Source: an uncultured Sutterella sp.
Lineage (GTDB): Bacteria; Pseudomonadota; Gammaproteobacteria; Burkholderiales; Burkholderiaceae_F
DNA: 64,000 nt
Direction of reading: 5' to 3'
Assembly (NCBI GenBank): GCA_900542195.1
Contig: UQNA01000001.1
Location: forward strand, 76,698-140,697
Part shown: positions 45,360 to 53,611 of the stretch, piece by piece
Layout: every line of letters begins with the position of its first letter
Numbering within the stretch: position 1 is the stretch's first letter
The notes under the pieces: model-generated
Databases searched by the model: none
Told to the model about the DNA's origin: nothing
Seen by the model: the letters and a program-made list of their open reading frames with translations, nothing else
Made by a program: the position numbers and the translations under genes

Positions 45360-46442
45360 TTAAGATCTTGGCTTCCTTCCGGACCTTCCTCCAAAAGGAA
45401 CGGATTTGCGGTCCGATAGTTCGTCCCAAAAATCTTCCTCTAGTGTGGGATCCTCTAATTCTTCGTCTTCGTCGACATATTCATCATTTTCTTCGTCTTC
45501 TCCGATGTCATCGAAGTCTTCGGAACTGTCTAGAATATCTTCCAGAAATGGATCTTCTTCCTCTTCCGGGATCTTTTCCCAGCCGTTTGCAAGCGTCCGT
45601 ATTTCGGTTACATCACTCTTACTCAATGCATCGCACAAGTCTTCGCGCACGCTCTTTTCTCTTACTTTATCTAAAACAAGCTCGGCTAATTCTGGGTCAT
45701 TGCCGATGATTTCCACAAGCTCTTGCGCACAAAAGTTACCTTGAGCAAATGCTTTTGTTCTTAACGCAGCTTCTCTCACAAAAAAGAACGGATCCTTTAA
45801 GAGATTTTTTAATAACTCAGAATTTCGCACATAAGGAATAGCAAGCGCACGGACGTAAGGATTCCGATTGGAAAGCAATTCTTCCAGCAATCGCTGTTTT
45901 TCTGTACGAGTCCCATGTTTGTCAACACTTCGGATAATTTCATCTAAATCTTCTTTTGTTGGTTCCCAACTGATGCCCTTGGAGCGGAACTCGCAAAAAC
46001 AGTCTTCCTCACTGCCGCCGGATGATAAATAAGACAACCAAAATCTGACTTCGGGATTTCTGATGAGAGGTAGAAGCTCAGATTCTTTTTGAGCAATAAG
46101 CTCAGAACCACTGGCCCGCAGCAATGCCTCCGGAGATTTGTTAAACAAGAGCGCCAAAGAATGAATTGAGATCTTCTCAAATAATTCTTGTCCTACAACC
46201 TCGTTTAAGTTATTCCGGCAGGTTTCTTTCTCAATAAATTTTTCAAGAGCATTTAAGTCTGAAATCGGATTGCTGATAGCTCTTGCTCTTATCTTGCGTG
46301 AATCATTACAAAGAAGCTTCGCACTTAATTCGGCTGGAATATCCCAAAGACCATCTGCCAGCAAAATAGTCTCGAGATTAACAAAAAACTCGTTTTCTCC
46401 AGCGGCATTTTTACTTTCATCTCTGTCAAAGATAACTTTCAT
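45360..46442 (-). CDS. HEAT/LRV-like helical repeat protein with acidic tail
   Basis: 360 residues from the ATG at 46442, downstream of AAGGAAGAGG; the frame opens earlier at a TTG only because of the ribosome site itself. Residues about 40-270 are helical repeats of the type 'NPxxxxRALAIxxxRNSELLKxLLKDPxxxVREAAL', resembling HEAT or leucine-rich variant repeats. Residues about 285-340 are almost continuous Asp/Glu, followed by a basic tail (RKSVPFGGRSGRKPRS). Cytoplasmic. Function unknown; possible partner of the sirtuin encoded next. Confidence 0.78.
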   Translation of the reverse strand: MKVIFDRDESKNAAGENEFFVNLETILLADGLWDIPAELSAKLLCNDSRKIRARAISNPISDLNALEKFIEKETCRNNLNEVVGQELFEKISIHSLALLFNKSPEALLRASGSELIAQKESELLPLIRNPEVRFWLSYLSSGGSEEDCFCEFRSKGISWEPTKEDLDEIIRSVDKHGTRTEKQRLLEELLSNRNPYVRALAIPYVRNSELLKNLLKDPFFFVREAALRTKAFAQGNFCAQELVEIIGNDPELAELVLDKVREKSVREDLCDALSKSDVTEIRTLANGWEKIPEEEEDPFLEDILDSSEDFDDIGEDEENDEYVDEDEELEDPTLEEDFWDELSDRKSVPFGGRSGRKPRS

Positions 46443-47204
46443 AGTCCTCTTCCTTTTCAACCAATTACGTTTTCAACGTTTACTTGCGGCACCTTTATTG
46501 CATCGCGTCTTTGGCACCAGCAGTATCTCTTCTCACGGGAATAAGCGGCGACATCGACTGCCGCTCTAATGCCTTACTAAAAACAGTTTAAGATTTGTTG
46601 CGACAGAATACGCCGCATATTTTGCTTACTTCTCTCTCGAGGGAACTGCTGATCTTATATAAATTTCAACAAGTTATATTGAAACATTACTTGCAGAAGA
46701 ACTGCTTCTAAGCTATCTAAGCCATTTCTGGCTCCTTCTCGTCAGCGCGGGTTTTTATTGAAGCGCGCTTTCAATCTTTGGTCAGAAATAGTTAGAACCT
46801 TTATAGAAGAATCCATAATAGAGAGCCGGAGTAAGAAGAGAAAGACTTTCCTCGGTTGCAGTCCGCATTGGATCTCCACCCGGAGTTCATAAGCACTTGT
46901 TCAAAGGCGATTTTTCAAATGAATAGCTGCCTTTTTTGACGACTCTTTTTGTCGCGTTATGAATCAAAATAGTTCTATGTAAGATATTAAGGAGACCTGT
47001 TAATCGGAGCCTAGAAATGGGACAAAGAGGTTTCTTGACAGACTCGAAGTCTGTTATCTGCACGACCGGCACGAAAAAGCAATTCTGTTCTTCTTAGAAC
47101 CTAAGACTCACAGCAGAAATTCAAGAAGTCTAAAAGCAGCCTCCAATAACTTACAGATCCTTTGAACCAATTCAAATTCTTCTATATTTTTCCTTCTTAA
47201 GAAA
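46443..47204. other. Long intergenic region
   Basis: About 760 AT-rich bases between the repeat protein (minus) and the zincin-like gene (plus). Only short implausible frames are seen, no RNA gene recognised. Confidence 0.45.
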
Positions 47205-48077
47205 ATGAGTGATAAGACGATAACATTGGCCACCTCCCCCGTACTGAATTATTGTGATCAGAGCCACCTTCACCGTGAAGATATTCACCTTAATCAAGAA
47301 GAGGAACCACTTAACTCTAACCTGTGTCTTGCCGAAAGTCGTCTCACGAAAATGCAAGAAATAGCCGCAGAGATCAGAGAAAAATCTCATGCCAATCAAA
47401 AAGCAAACTTATTGACTTTTCGGAACGAAATCGAAAAAGCCCGCAGTACGACGGACATTTTGCGAGCTTTTTTTGTTTGCGGACTTCTTCAGGAAAAACC
47501 GCAGACCTTAACGGCATGTACGCTCGCAACAACCATATCTATCGCCAGAGCAGTGGCTGATGTTTGTGAAAAATATCCGTTACTTTTCGGAGAGATCAGA
47601 GGGATAAAAGTTAAATCAAGACTGAGAACCTCCATGGCTACTTGTTCCAAAGAAAGAATGATTTCTCTAAATCCGCGATACTTCTGTGGTAATCACACAG
47701 ACAAAATCGAGGCCGCAGTGAAAAAAAATTTCTGGACTTCTTTTTCTGACAAAGGAGGTGTCTACCAAATTATGGCGCACGAGCTCGGACATGCTGTGCA
47801 TTTTTCTCTCTTTAACCTTTTGGATAGAAAAGGATCTTTTGCTTTGCCTTCTATTTTCAATACTGCAGTGCGCCGAAGGGTCCTTCTTAAGCACGGCTAC
47901 AACATAGAGAATAATCTAAGCAAGTATGCGAAAAAAAATTGTTATGAATTTTTTGCGGAAGCGTTTTGCGAGTTAATTTGCAGTAGCCAGCCTAGAATCT
48001 TCGCTCAAGAGCTCGGAGTGATATTAGAAGAGATTACTGACGGTGATCTTTCAATGCTTATTGGCTTCTACAGGTAA
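47205..48077 (+). CDS. Zincin-like metallopeptidase-type protein (HExxH)
   Basis: 290 residues, no signal peptide. HELGHAVHF (about residues 188-196) is a zinc-binding HExxH motif, and a second conserved-looking element NCYEFFAEAFCEL (about 244-256) supplies a glutamate in the position of the third zinc ligand of gluzincin-type domains. The N-terminal about 170 residues are Cys-containing helices of unknown role. This arrangement resembles the metallopeptidase domains attached to phage MuF-type or polymorphic-toxin proteins, but here it stands alone with neither phage nor secretion genes nearby. Weak ribosome site. Could be a peptidase, effector or domesticated phage domain. Confidence 0.7.
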   Translation: MSDKTITLATSPVLNYCDQSHLHREDIHLNQEEEPLNSNLCLAESRLTKMQEIAAEIREKSHANQKANLLTFRNEIEKARSTTDILRAFFVCGLLQEKPQTLTACTLATTISIARAVADVCEKYPLLFGEIRGIKVKSRLRTSMATCSKERMISLNPRYFCGNHTDKIEAAVKKNFWTSFSDKGGVYQIMAHELGHAVHFSLFNLLDRKGSFALPSIFNTAVRRRVLLKHGYNIENNLSKYAKKNCYEFFAEAFCELICSSQPRIFAQELGVILEEITDGDLSMLIGFYR

Positions 48078-48330
48078 GAATAATTGAATGCTCATTAGTT
48101 TCGATTTTTGAAATCACCTAAATTCTTTTAAACGAAAGAAATGACTTTTCTGAAAGCAGTGCTTCCACGATGTTTTATGCCTGGCATAGACCTGAAACAG
48201 CTCATAGTGTTTGATTGTCCTCTTTAGCTCCTAGTAAAATCGGGTAAACACACTTAAGCGCTTTCCGTCTCAGGAAATTCATTAAACGAGAAGCACTACC
48301 TAAAATTTTTGGTTTTACGGAGGATTCCGA

Positions 48331-48687
48331 ATGGCAATCGTCACATTCCGTTCTAAAGCTGCGGGCGAAATTTATATGTTTCGCGAAACAGCTGAGGAAA
48401 TTTTTAAAGTATTCGGCAAACCTTTAGGCATTCGCGGAGTTTTAACTCCGGAAGAGATCCCTGCCGCCCTTAACTCCCTTCAGCTAAGAATTGAAAAAGA
48501 AAAAGAACTTCTGAAAGAGGTTAAAGCCAAGGAAGACAAAGCCTTCAGAGAAGGAAAAGATCTAGACAAAGAGAAGAAGCCGGCAATGGAACAAACCGTC
48601 TATTTCACTCAAAGAGCTTATCCCTTTGTCGAAATGCTTGAACGCTCGCTTAAAGATGATGTGCCTGTTACGTGGGGAGTTCCATAG
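48331..48687 (+). CDS. DUF1840 family protein
   Basis: 118 residues, with the family N-terminus (VTFRSKAAGEIYMFRETAEEIFKVFGK) and the C-terminal block YFTQRAYPFVEMLERSL. Known mainly from betaproteobacteria; function unknown. A long charged helix lies in between (about 55-85). Excellent GGAGG ribosome site. Supports the taxonomic inference. Confidence 0.88.
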   Translation: MAIVTFRSKAAGEIYMFRETAEEIFKVFGKPLGIRGVLTPEEIPAALNSLQLRIEKEKELLKEVKAKEDKAFREGKDLDKEKKPAMEQTVYFTQRAYPFVEMLERSLKDDVPVTWGVP

Positions 48688-48769
48688 CGGGAGTGATTTC
48701 TTTAAAGGTCCACTAAATAAGATACCAAAAAGAGTCATTCAAAAATTGTCGTGGTACAAAAGGCAAGCC

Positions 48770-49036
48770 TCACGTACCACGGTTTTCGAAGTATGCGCCG
48801 ACACTTTCATGGCGAGTTACTTCTTCCTTTTCAACCATCCTAATAGCTTCAATCGTTTCATCTTTAAAAAACTCAACCTCAAATGGAAGTTTTCGCTCGT
48901 GAACCAGCTTAATCAAAGTAAGACGGACGAGATCTGAAAAATTTAATCCTATCGAATTCAAGACTTCAGAGGCATCCGCTTTGAGCTTTTTATTGACTCT
49001 GACTAGAATCGAATCATCGAAAATCTTCGTGGACAT
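48770..49036 (-). CDS. RelB/DinJ-family antitoxin without an adjacent toxin
   Basis: 88 residues. The N-terminal ribbon-helix-helix (ILVRVNKKLKADASEVLNSIGLNFSDLVRLTLIKL) followed by KLPFEV is the DinJ/RelB pattern. The usual RelE/YafQ toxin gene should overlap or follow its stop at 48770, but the downstream DNA holds the end of the DUF1840 gene on the other strand and no toxin frame. Either an orphan antitoxin or the remnant of a lost pair. Confidence 0.8.
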   Translation of the reverse strand: MSTKIFDDSILVRVNKKLKADASEVLNSIGLNFSDLVRLTLIKLVHERKLPFEVEFFKDETIEAIRMVEKEEVTRHESVGAYFENRGT

Positions 49037-49165
49037 TCAATTCACCATTTCAACAATGTTGCTACAGAATTTAAAGGATGTCTTGTAGGTATCACTATCG
49101 TAAACGAAACAGCATAAAAGAATAATTTCTGAGGGAAGCCTCGTCTACATCTATAAAAACTTCTA

Positions 49166-49801
49166 CTACGGTTCCTTTAGATCTTTTTCAATGCCGACGA
49201 TCCTTTTTATTTCCTCGGTATCTGTTCCTGAAGGTATTGGAATATATTTGCCGGAAGAATTTTTAAATACACCAAGCGGGACAGTGGTTAAACCGGACCA
49301 ACGAGCTATTTTGGCATTGGTCCAAACTTCATCTCTGTATTTTTTATCGACAGTTGTTCCGGTCGGATTTATACCTCGGAAATCTTTGTCTTTAAAGTGA
49401 TCTTCGTGGTGCTGCATGGCATCCCAAGGTTCTTCAGAGGAAAGAATGAGAGCGGCTTGATCAATACTCAAATCACGTAGGACAGGAATTGGAAACCAAA
49501 TAAAGTTCACATGGTTTTGCAGCGGCTTTGCTGCATTCCACAACTTGCTGCACCACGGACACTGAGTATCAGAGACAATGACGACTATAGGCTTATCTTT
49601 ACCGACATTCGGATTGCTTATGCCGAATCCGTTAGCCAACATAGATTCATAGAGATGGTCGAGCTGTGTACCGGCACGTAGTTCCGGATAATCTGCACGT
49701 CCCGGAACAATCTCCGGCTTGATTCCAACTTTTTCCGCTGCATGAACCATCGGTCCGCAAACAGACATTAAGGCCATAGCCAAACAGCTTCTTCTAAACA
49801 T
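49166..49801 (-). CDS. Periplasmic thioredoxin-fold protein, DsbG/DsbC-like
   Basis: 211 residues. Signal peptide about 1-21 (ends GPMVHA). Redox motif CPWC within SDTQCPWCSKLW. It lacks the long N-terminal dimerisation domain of full DsbC/DsbG beyond about 50 residues, so it could be a monomeric oxidase/reductase. The cis-proline loop TTVPLGVF is visible. Monocistronic. Exact redox role (isomerase or sulfenic-acid reductase) cannot be decided from sequence. Confidence 0.85.
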   Translation of the reverse strand: MFRRSCLAMALMSVCGPMVHAAEKVGIKPEIVPGRADYPELRAGTQLDHLYESMLANGFGISNPNVGKDKPIVVIVSDTQCPWCSKLWNAAKPLQNHVNFIWFPIPVLRDLSIDQAALILSSEEPWDAMQHHEDHFKDKDFRGINPTGTTVDKKYRDEVWTNAKIARWSGLTTVPLGVFKNSSGKYIPIPSGTDTEEIKRIVGIEKDLKEP

Positions 49802-49870
49802 GCTTACTCCTGATTCTGTTTTCCGTATCTGGTTTTACATTAATTATCCCAACCAGTACCGAACTCAAGT

Positions 49871-51343
49871 TTATGCTCGCCAGAAACCTCTGGTAAAGAG
49901 AACGAGTACCGTAAATAGTTCCAAACGTCCGATAATCATTAAAAACGTACAGAAGAGGACTTGAAAATCCGTCAAAGACGAGAAGTTATAGGCGGGTCCC
50001 AAATTTCCTAACGCAGGACCAAGATTATTTAAGCAGCTAATTGCGGTAGAAAACGCTGTAAGGCCGTCAAAACCTGTTAAAAGGAACACCATCGTGCTCA
50101 AGAAGGCAATCGCAATATAGAGCATTAAAAAGGCCAGAATCGCAAATATAACTTGATTGCTGATTGGTTTGTTCCCAATCACCAACGGAGCAATGACGCG
50201 GGGGTGCAAAATCTTCTTAAATTCAAGACCGCCCTGTTTTACCAAAGCAATCGCACGGATCATTTTGATGCCACCGCCGGTGGAACCGGCACAAGTGGCA
50301 AAGCTCGAGCCGAACAAAGCCAGCAGCTGAACTACTAAAGGCCAGTCGCCATAGTTTGTGTTCGCAAAACCGCTGGTACTTATCACGAAAATGACGTTGG
50401 TCACCGAATAGTAAAAAGCATCTCCGACATTAACGTAAGTCTCAAAAGAAACCAATAAGAACGTCGATAAAAGAGTAAGGACTAACGCTGTTAAAAGCCA
50501 TGCACAGCTTTCAACGTCTTTGAAGTAGAGCATCGGAGACAGCTTTTTCCATACGAGAAAGTGCATGGAGAAGTTGATGCCGCCGATAAGCAAAAAGACT
50601 ACACACACATAGTCAACGGCTCTGGTTGACCAATATCCGAACCCGGCATCATGGCTGGAGAAACCTCCCAAAGACACCGTTGTGAACGTATGCATAATGG
50701 CATCGTCCCAGTCCATGCCGGCCATGTGATAGCAGATTGCGCAAAGAACGGAAATCGCAAAATAAATATTAAAGAAGGCTTTGGCTGTGTCCGAGATTCT
50801 TGGGGTAAGCCGTCCTTCCTTCAAAGGGCCCGTGCTTTCCGCTCTGAAGATCTGCGCGCCACCGACGCCCAACAGCGGAAGAACTGCTACGGCCATCACC
50901 AGAATACCGATACCTCCCAACCAAGCTAGGAAACATCTCCAGAAATTCACGCTCATCGGCAGATCGTCAAGTCCTCGAAGAATCGTCGCGCAAGTAGTCG
51001 TAATCCCCGAAACGGCTTCAAAGAAAGCATGCGTAAAAGGCAAATCCGGAATAGTGAGATAAACGGGCAGCGTGGCATAAAAGGCTAAGAAAACCCACGC
51101 CATTGTCACCAGCAGGAATCCGTCTCGAGGAATCAGCTCTCTTCTAAAACTTCTTGTAGATAACCAAAGAAGTCCGCCGGAAAAAAATGTAATAAGAAAA
51201 GAAATCAAAAATCCGTTAAATGCCCCGTCTTGTTTCCAAAAAGACAAGATGAGCGGGATCAGCATCGCAAAGGAAAATCCCACAATAATCGGACCTAAAA
51301 CATTAAGGACCGGTAATAGCATTAAACGAAGGATAGGATGCAT
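49871..51343 (-). CDS. trkH: Trk system potassium uptake protein TrkH
   Basis: Membrane-spanning K+ channel subunit of the Trk system. 490 residues, four M1-P-M2 repeats; selectivity-filter-like elements are seen at AVSGITTTCAT, TVSLGGFSSHD, ISTSGFANTNYGDW and ISCLNNLGPALGN. Partner of TrkA, encoded 12 bases upstream in the same operon. Confidence 0.95.
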   Translation of the reverse strand: MHPILRLMLLPVLNVLGPIIVGFSFAMLIPLILSFWKQDGAFNGFLISFLITFFSGGLLWLSTRSFRRELIPRDGFLLVTMAWVFLAFYATLPVYLTIPDLPFTHAFFEAVSGITTTCATILRGLDDLPMSVNFWRCFLAWLGGIGILVMAVAVLPLLGVGGAQIFRAESTGPLKEGRLTPRISDTAKAFFNIYFAISVLCAICYHMAGMDWDDAIMHTFTTVSLGGFSSHDAGFGYWSTRAVDYVCVVFLLIGGINFSMHFLVWKKLSPMLYFKDVESCAWLLTALVLTLLSTFLLVSFETYVNVGDAFYYSVTNVIFVISTSGFANTNYGDWPLVVQLLALFGSSFATCAGSTGGGIKMIRAIALVKQGGLEFKKILHPRVIAPLVIGNKPISNQVIFAILAFLMLYIAIAFLSTMVFLLTGFDGLTAFSTAISCLNNLGPALGNLGPAYNFSSLTDFQVLFCTFLMIIGRLELFTVLVLFTRGFWRA

Positions 51344-51355
51344 CTGGGGCTCTCC

Positions 51356-52771
51356 TTAGAAGAATCCTACAGATGGAGCAAAGAGCTTTTCTATCTCCGG
51401 TACCTGTTGGCGGCTGTCAGCAAAAATAATGACATGATCGCCGTCCTCAATGGTTAAATCTTTTTCAGAAGCCATCAAGACTTCTTGAGAGTCATCCTCT
51501 TTTCGAACAATACAGCCGATAGTCACCCCATGCGGCAGGTTTAGTCTTGTGACAGGCTTACCGATGACCTTAGAGTTTTTAGGCGTTCCGTGAGCAACTA
51601 TCTCCATCGCTTCTGCGGCTCCTCTCCTCAAGGTATGAGCCGAAACTACGTCTCCCTGACGAATATGGCGAAGCAAGTCAGAAAGTACGGACTCTGTCGG
51701 TGAAAAAGCAATGTCAATATCGGTCGAATCAATCAAGTCAATGTAGCTTGAACGGTTGATCAGCGCAATAGTACAGTGAGCTCCAAGGCGCTTAGCCAAC
51801 AAGCAGCTCATGAAATTATCTTCGTCATCATTGCTGACCGCAATAAATACGTCGATATTGGCAATGCCTTCGTTAATGAAGAGAGTCTCATCGGTCATGT
51901 CGCCGTTTAAGACTAAAACGGAACTCGACAGATGTTCGGAAAGATACTGACAGCGTGCCGGATCGCCTTCCAAAATTTTAATGTTGTAGTTATCTCCGTT
52001 AGCGGTCTCGGAGCTGTCGAGAGCTCGTGCCAACTGCAAGCTGAGAGAGCCGCCGCCGGCTATCATGATTCGGTCATATCTTCTGACCTTCTGTCTGAAT
52101 ACACGAATAATATTCGACGCCTCGGATTTAAGCGTCAGGAAGAAAACTTCGTCTCCCGGATTAATGACGGTGTCAGGCCTAATGTTGGTAACACGGAACT
52201 TCTGACGGCTGATAGAGACAATTTGCACCTTGGCATCAGGCAGAACCTGATGAATATCAGCCACGGTCTTGCCGGCCATTTTGGAGCCGGCATCCGTTTT
52301 GACGGAGACCAAAATCAAATCAGCCGTTGAGAAATCAATAACCTGAAGAGCTTCCGGATAATGAATGAGCTGAACGATAGAGTTGGTTACCGCCTCTTCC
52401 GGCCAAATCACGGAAGTTGCTCTGAAGCCGGAAGTCGATAAAAGTGCCGGATACTCTCTTAATTCCTCGTTTCTAACGCGGGCAATACGTGCCGGAATAT
52501 TAAAAAGCTGTTCAGCAATTAAGGTTGTGGCTAAATTGGTTTCGTCGCTGGCAGTCACTGCCACGAGCATATCGGCATCAGCCGCGCCGGCGTCGGCCAA
52601 AACTGACGGGGACGTCGCGTCTCCAACAATCCCCTGCAAGTCATACATTCCTTGGATTTCGTTAATTTTGTTTTTGTCTTTATCGACAATAGTGATGTCG
52701 TTAGACTCGGAAACTAGGTTTCCAGCTACTGAAGCACCAACCTTCCCCGCTCCAAGGATCAGTATTCTCAT
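51356..52771 (-). CDS. trkA: Trk system potassium uptake regulatory protein TrkA
   Basis: Cytosolic NAD(H)/ATP-binding ring that gates TrkH. 471 residues. Two RCK (TrkA-N plus TrkA-C) halves: the first begins RILILGAGKVGASVA, the second IMIAGGGSLSLQLAR, where the dinucleotide motif is degenerate (GGGSLS). Lies 23 bases after ntrX. Downstream of a nitrogen-type two-component system, a common betaproteobacterial order. Confidence 0.95.
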   Translation of the reverse strand: MRILILGAGKVGASVAGNLVSESNDITIVDKDKNKINEIQGMYDLQGIVGDATSPSVLADAGAADADMLVAVTASDETNLATTLIAEQLFNIPARIARVRNEELREYPALLSTSGFRATSVIWPEEAVTNSIVQLIHYPEALQVIDFSTADLILVSVKTDAGSKMAGKTVADIHQVLPDAKVQIVSISRQKFRVTNIRPDTVINPGDEVFFLTLKSEASNIIRVFRQKVRRYDRIMIAGGGSLSLQLARALDSSETANGDNYNIKILEGDPARCQYLSEHLSSSVLVLNGDMTDETLFINEGIANIDVFIAVSNDDEDNFMSCLLAKRLGAHCTIALINRSSYIDLIDSTDIDIAFSPTESVLSDLLRHIRQGDVVSAHTLRRGAAEAMEIVAHGTPKNSKVIGKPVTRLNLPHGVTIGCIVRKEDDSQEVLMASEKDLTIEDGDHVIIFADSRQQVPEIEKLFAPSVGFF

Positions 52772-52794
52772 GTTGTCCTCAAATGGCTTTGGCT

Positions 52795-53547
52795 TCAGCC
52801 TTCAGAAAACTCGTCGTTGCGCTCTTTAGATCTTCCGGCCCGACCAATGTCTAAACCAAGTTGTTTCAACTTACGATAAAGGTGAGTACGCTCCAAACCT
52901 GCAGCGCTTGCAACCTTCGTCATACTATTATTTTCTTTTCTAAGAAGATTCATAAAATAAATCCTCTCAAATTGGTCTCTTGCTTCTCTAAGCGGATCAT
53001 TGAAATTAATGGCCGCCATCATAGAAGTAAGAGAGTCGTGCTTATGTTCAATAATTCTAGGTTGAACCGGCTGGGGCTGAGGCTCAGGTCTTGGCTGCTG
53101 ATAAGAACCGTAGCCGGGCTGAGGACGAGGCTGGAGCGGCTGGCGAGGTTGAGGGGCACGGTTTGTACCGATCTTGGGTTCAACGGAATTCTTTTCGAGA
53201 GCTGCTTTAACCGAGGAGATTAAACGGGAAAGAGCGATCGGCTTTTCCAAAAAGTCTACGGCGCCGAATTTTGTTGCCTCGATGGCGGTATCCAAAGTGG
53301 CATGTCCGCTCATCATAATCACCGGCATTGTCAGCTTGCCTGTCGAACTCCACTCCTTCAGAAGTGAAACACCATCGTTGTCCGGCATCCAAATGTCCAG
53401 CAATACTAAATCGGGACGATTATTGATAGCAATTCTTGCTGCGCCGGCGTTTTCTGCCAAGAGCACCGAATAACCCTCATCAGACAAAATCTCAGAAAGA
53501 AGTTCCCTAATCCCTACTTCGTCATCAACTACTAAAATTACTGCCAT
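52795..53547 (-). CDS. ntrX: NtrX-type response regulator lacking the AAA+ domain
   Basis: Partner of the NtrY kinase encoded just upstream. 250 residues. Receiver domain (1-120) with D8-D9, phospho-acceptor D51 (LLDIWMPD) and K in FLEKP; a Pro/Gln/Arg-rich linker at about 128-165; then a Fis-type HTH (AGLERTHLYRKLKQLGL, about 218-234). A usual NtrX has about 450 residues with a sigma-54-activating AAA+ domain between these parts. There is none here, so it cannot activate sigma-54 polymerase by ATP hydrolysis; it resembles RegA/ActR in layout. Confidence 0.85.
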   Translation of the reverse strand: MAVILVVDDEVGIRELLSEILSDEGYSVLLAENAGAARIAINNRPDLVLLDIWMPDNDGVSLLKEWSSTGKLTMPVIMMSGHATLDTAIEATKFGAVDFLEKPIALSRLISSVKAALEKNSVEPKIGTNRAPQPRQPLQPRPQPGYGSYQQPRPEPQPQPVQPRIIEHKHDSLTSMMAAINFNDPLREARDQFERIYFMNLLRKENNSMTKVASAAGLERTHLYRKLKQLGLDIGRAGRSKERNDEFSEG

Positions 53548-53611
53548 ATCGTTTTATTTTCGACTATTTATAAGGCATTCTAAACAAAGAATGACTATTT
53601 TCCTAATTCCT

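Noticed and set aside
43389..46442. A defence island suggested by WYL regulator plus SIR2 protein
   Set aside because: The sirtuin is a complete metabolic-type deacylase with zinc cysteines and no fused effector domain, and no nuclease, helicase or Argonaute gene is nearby.
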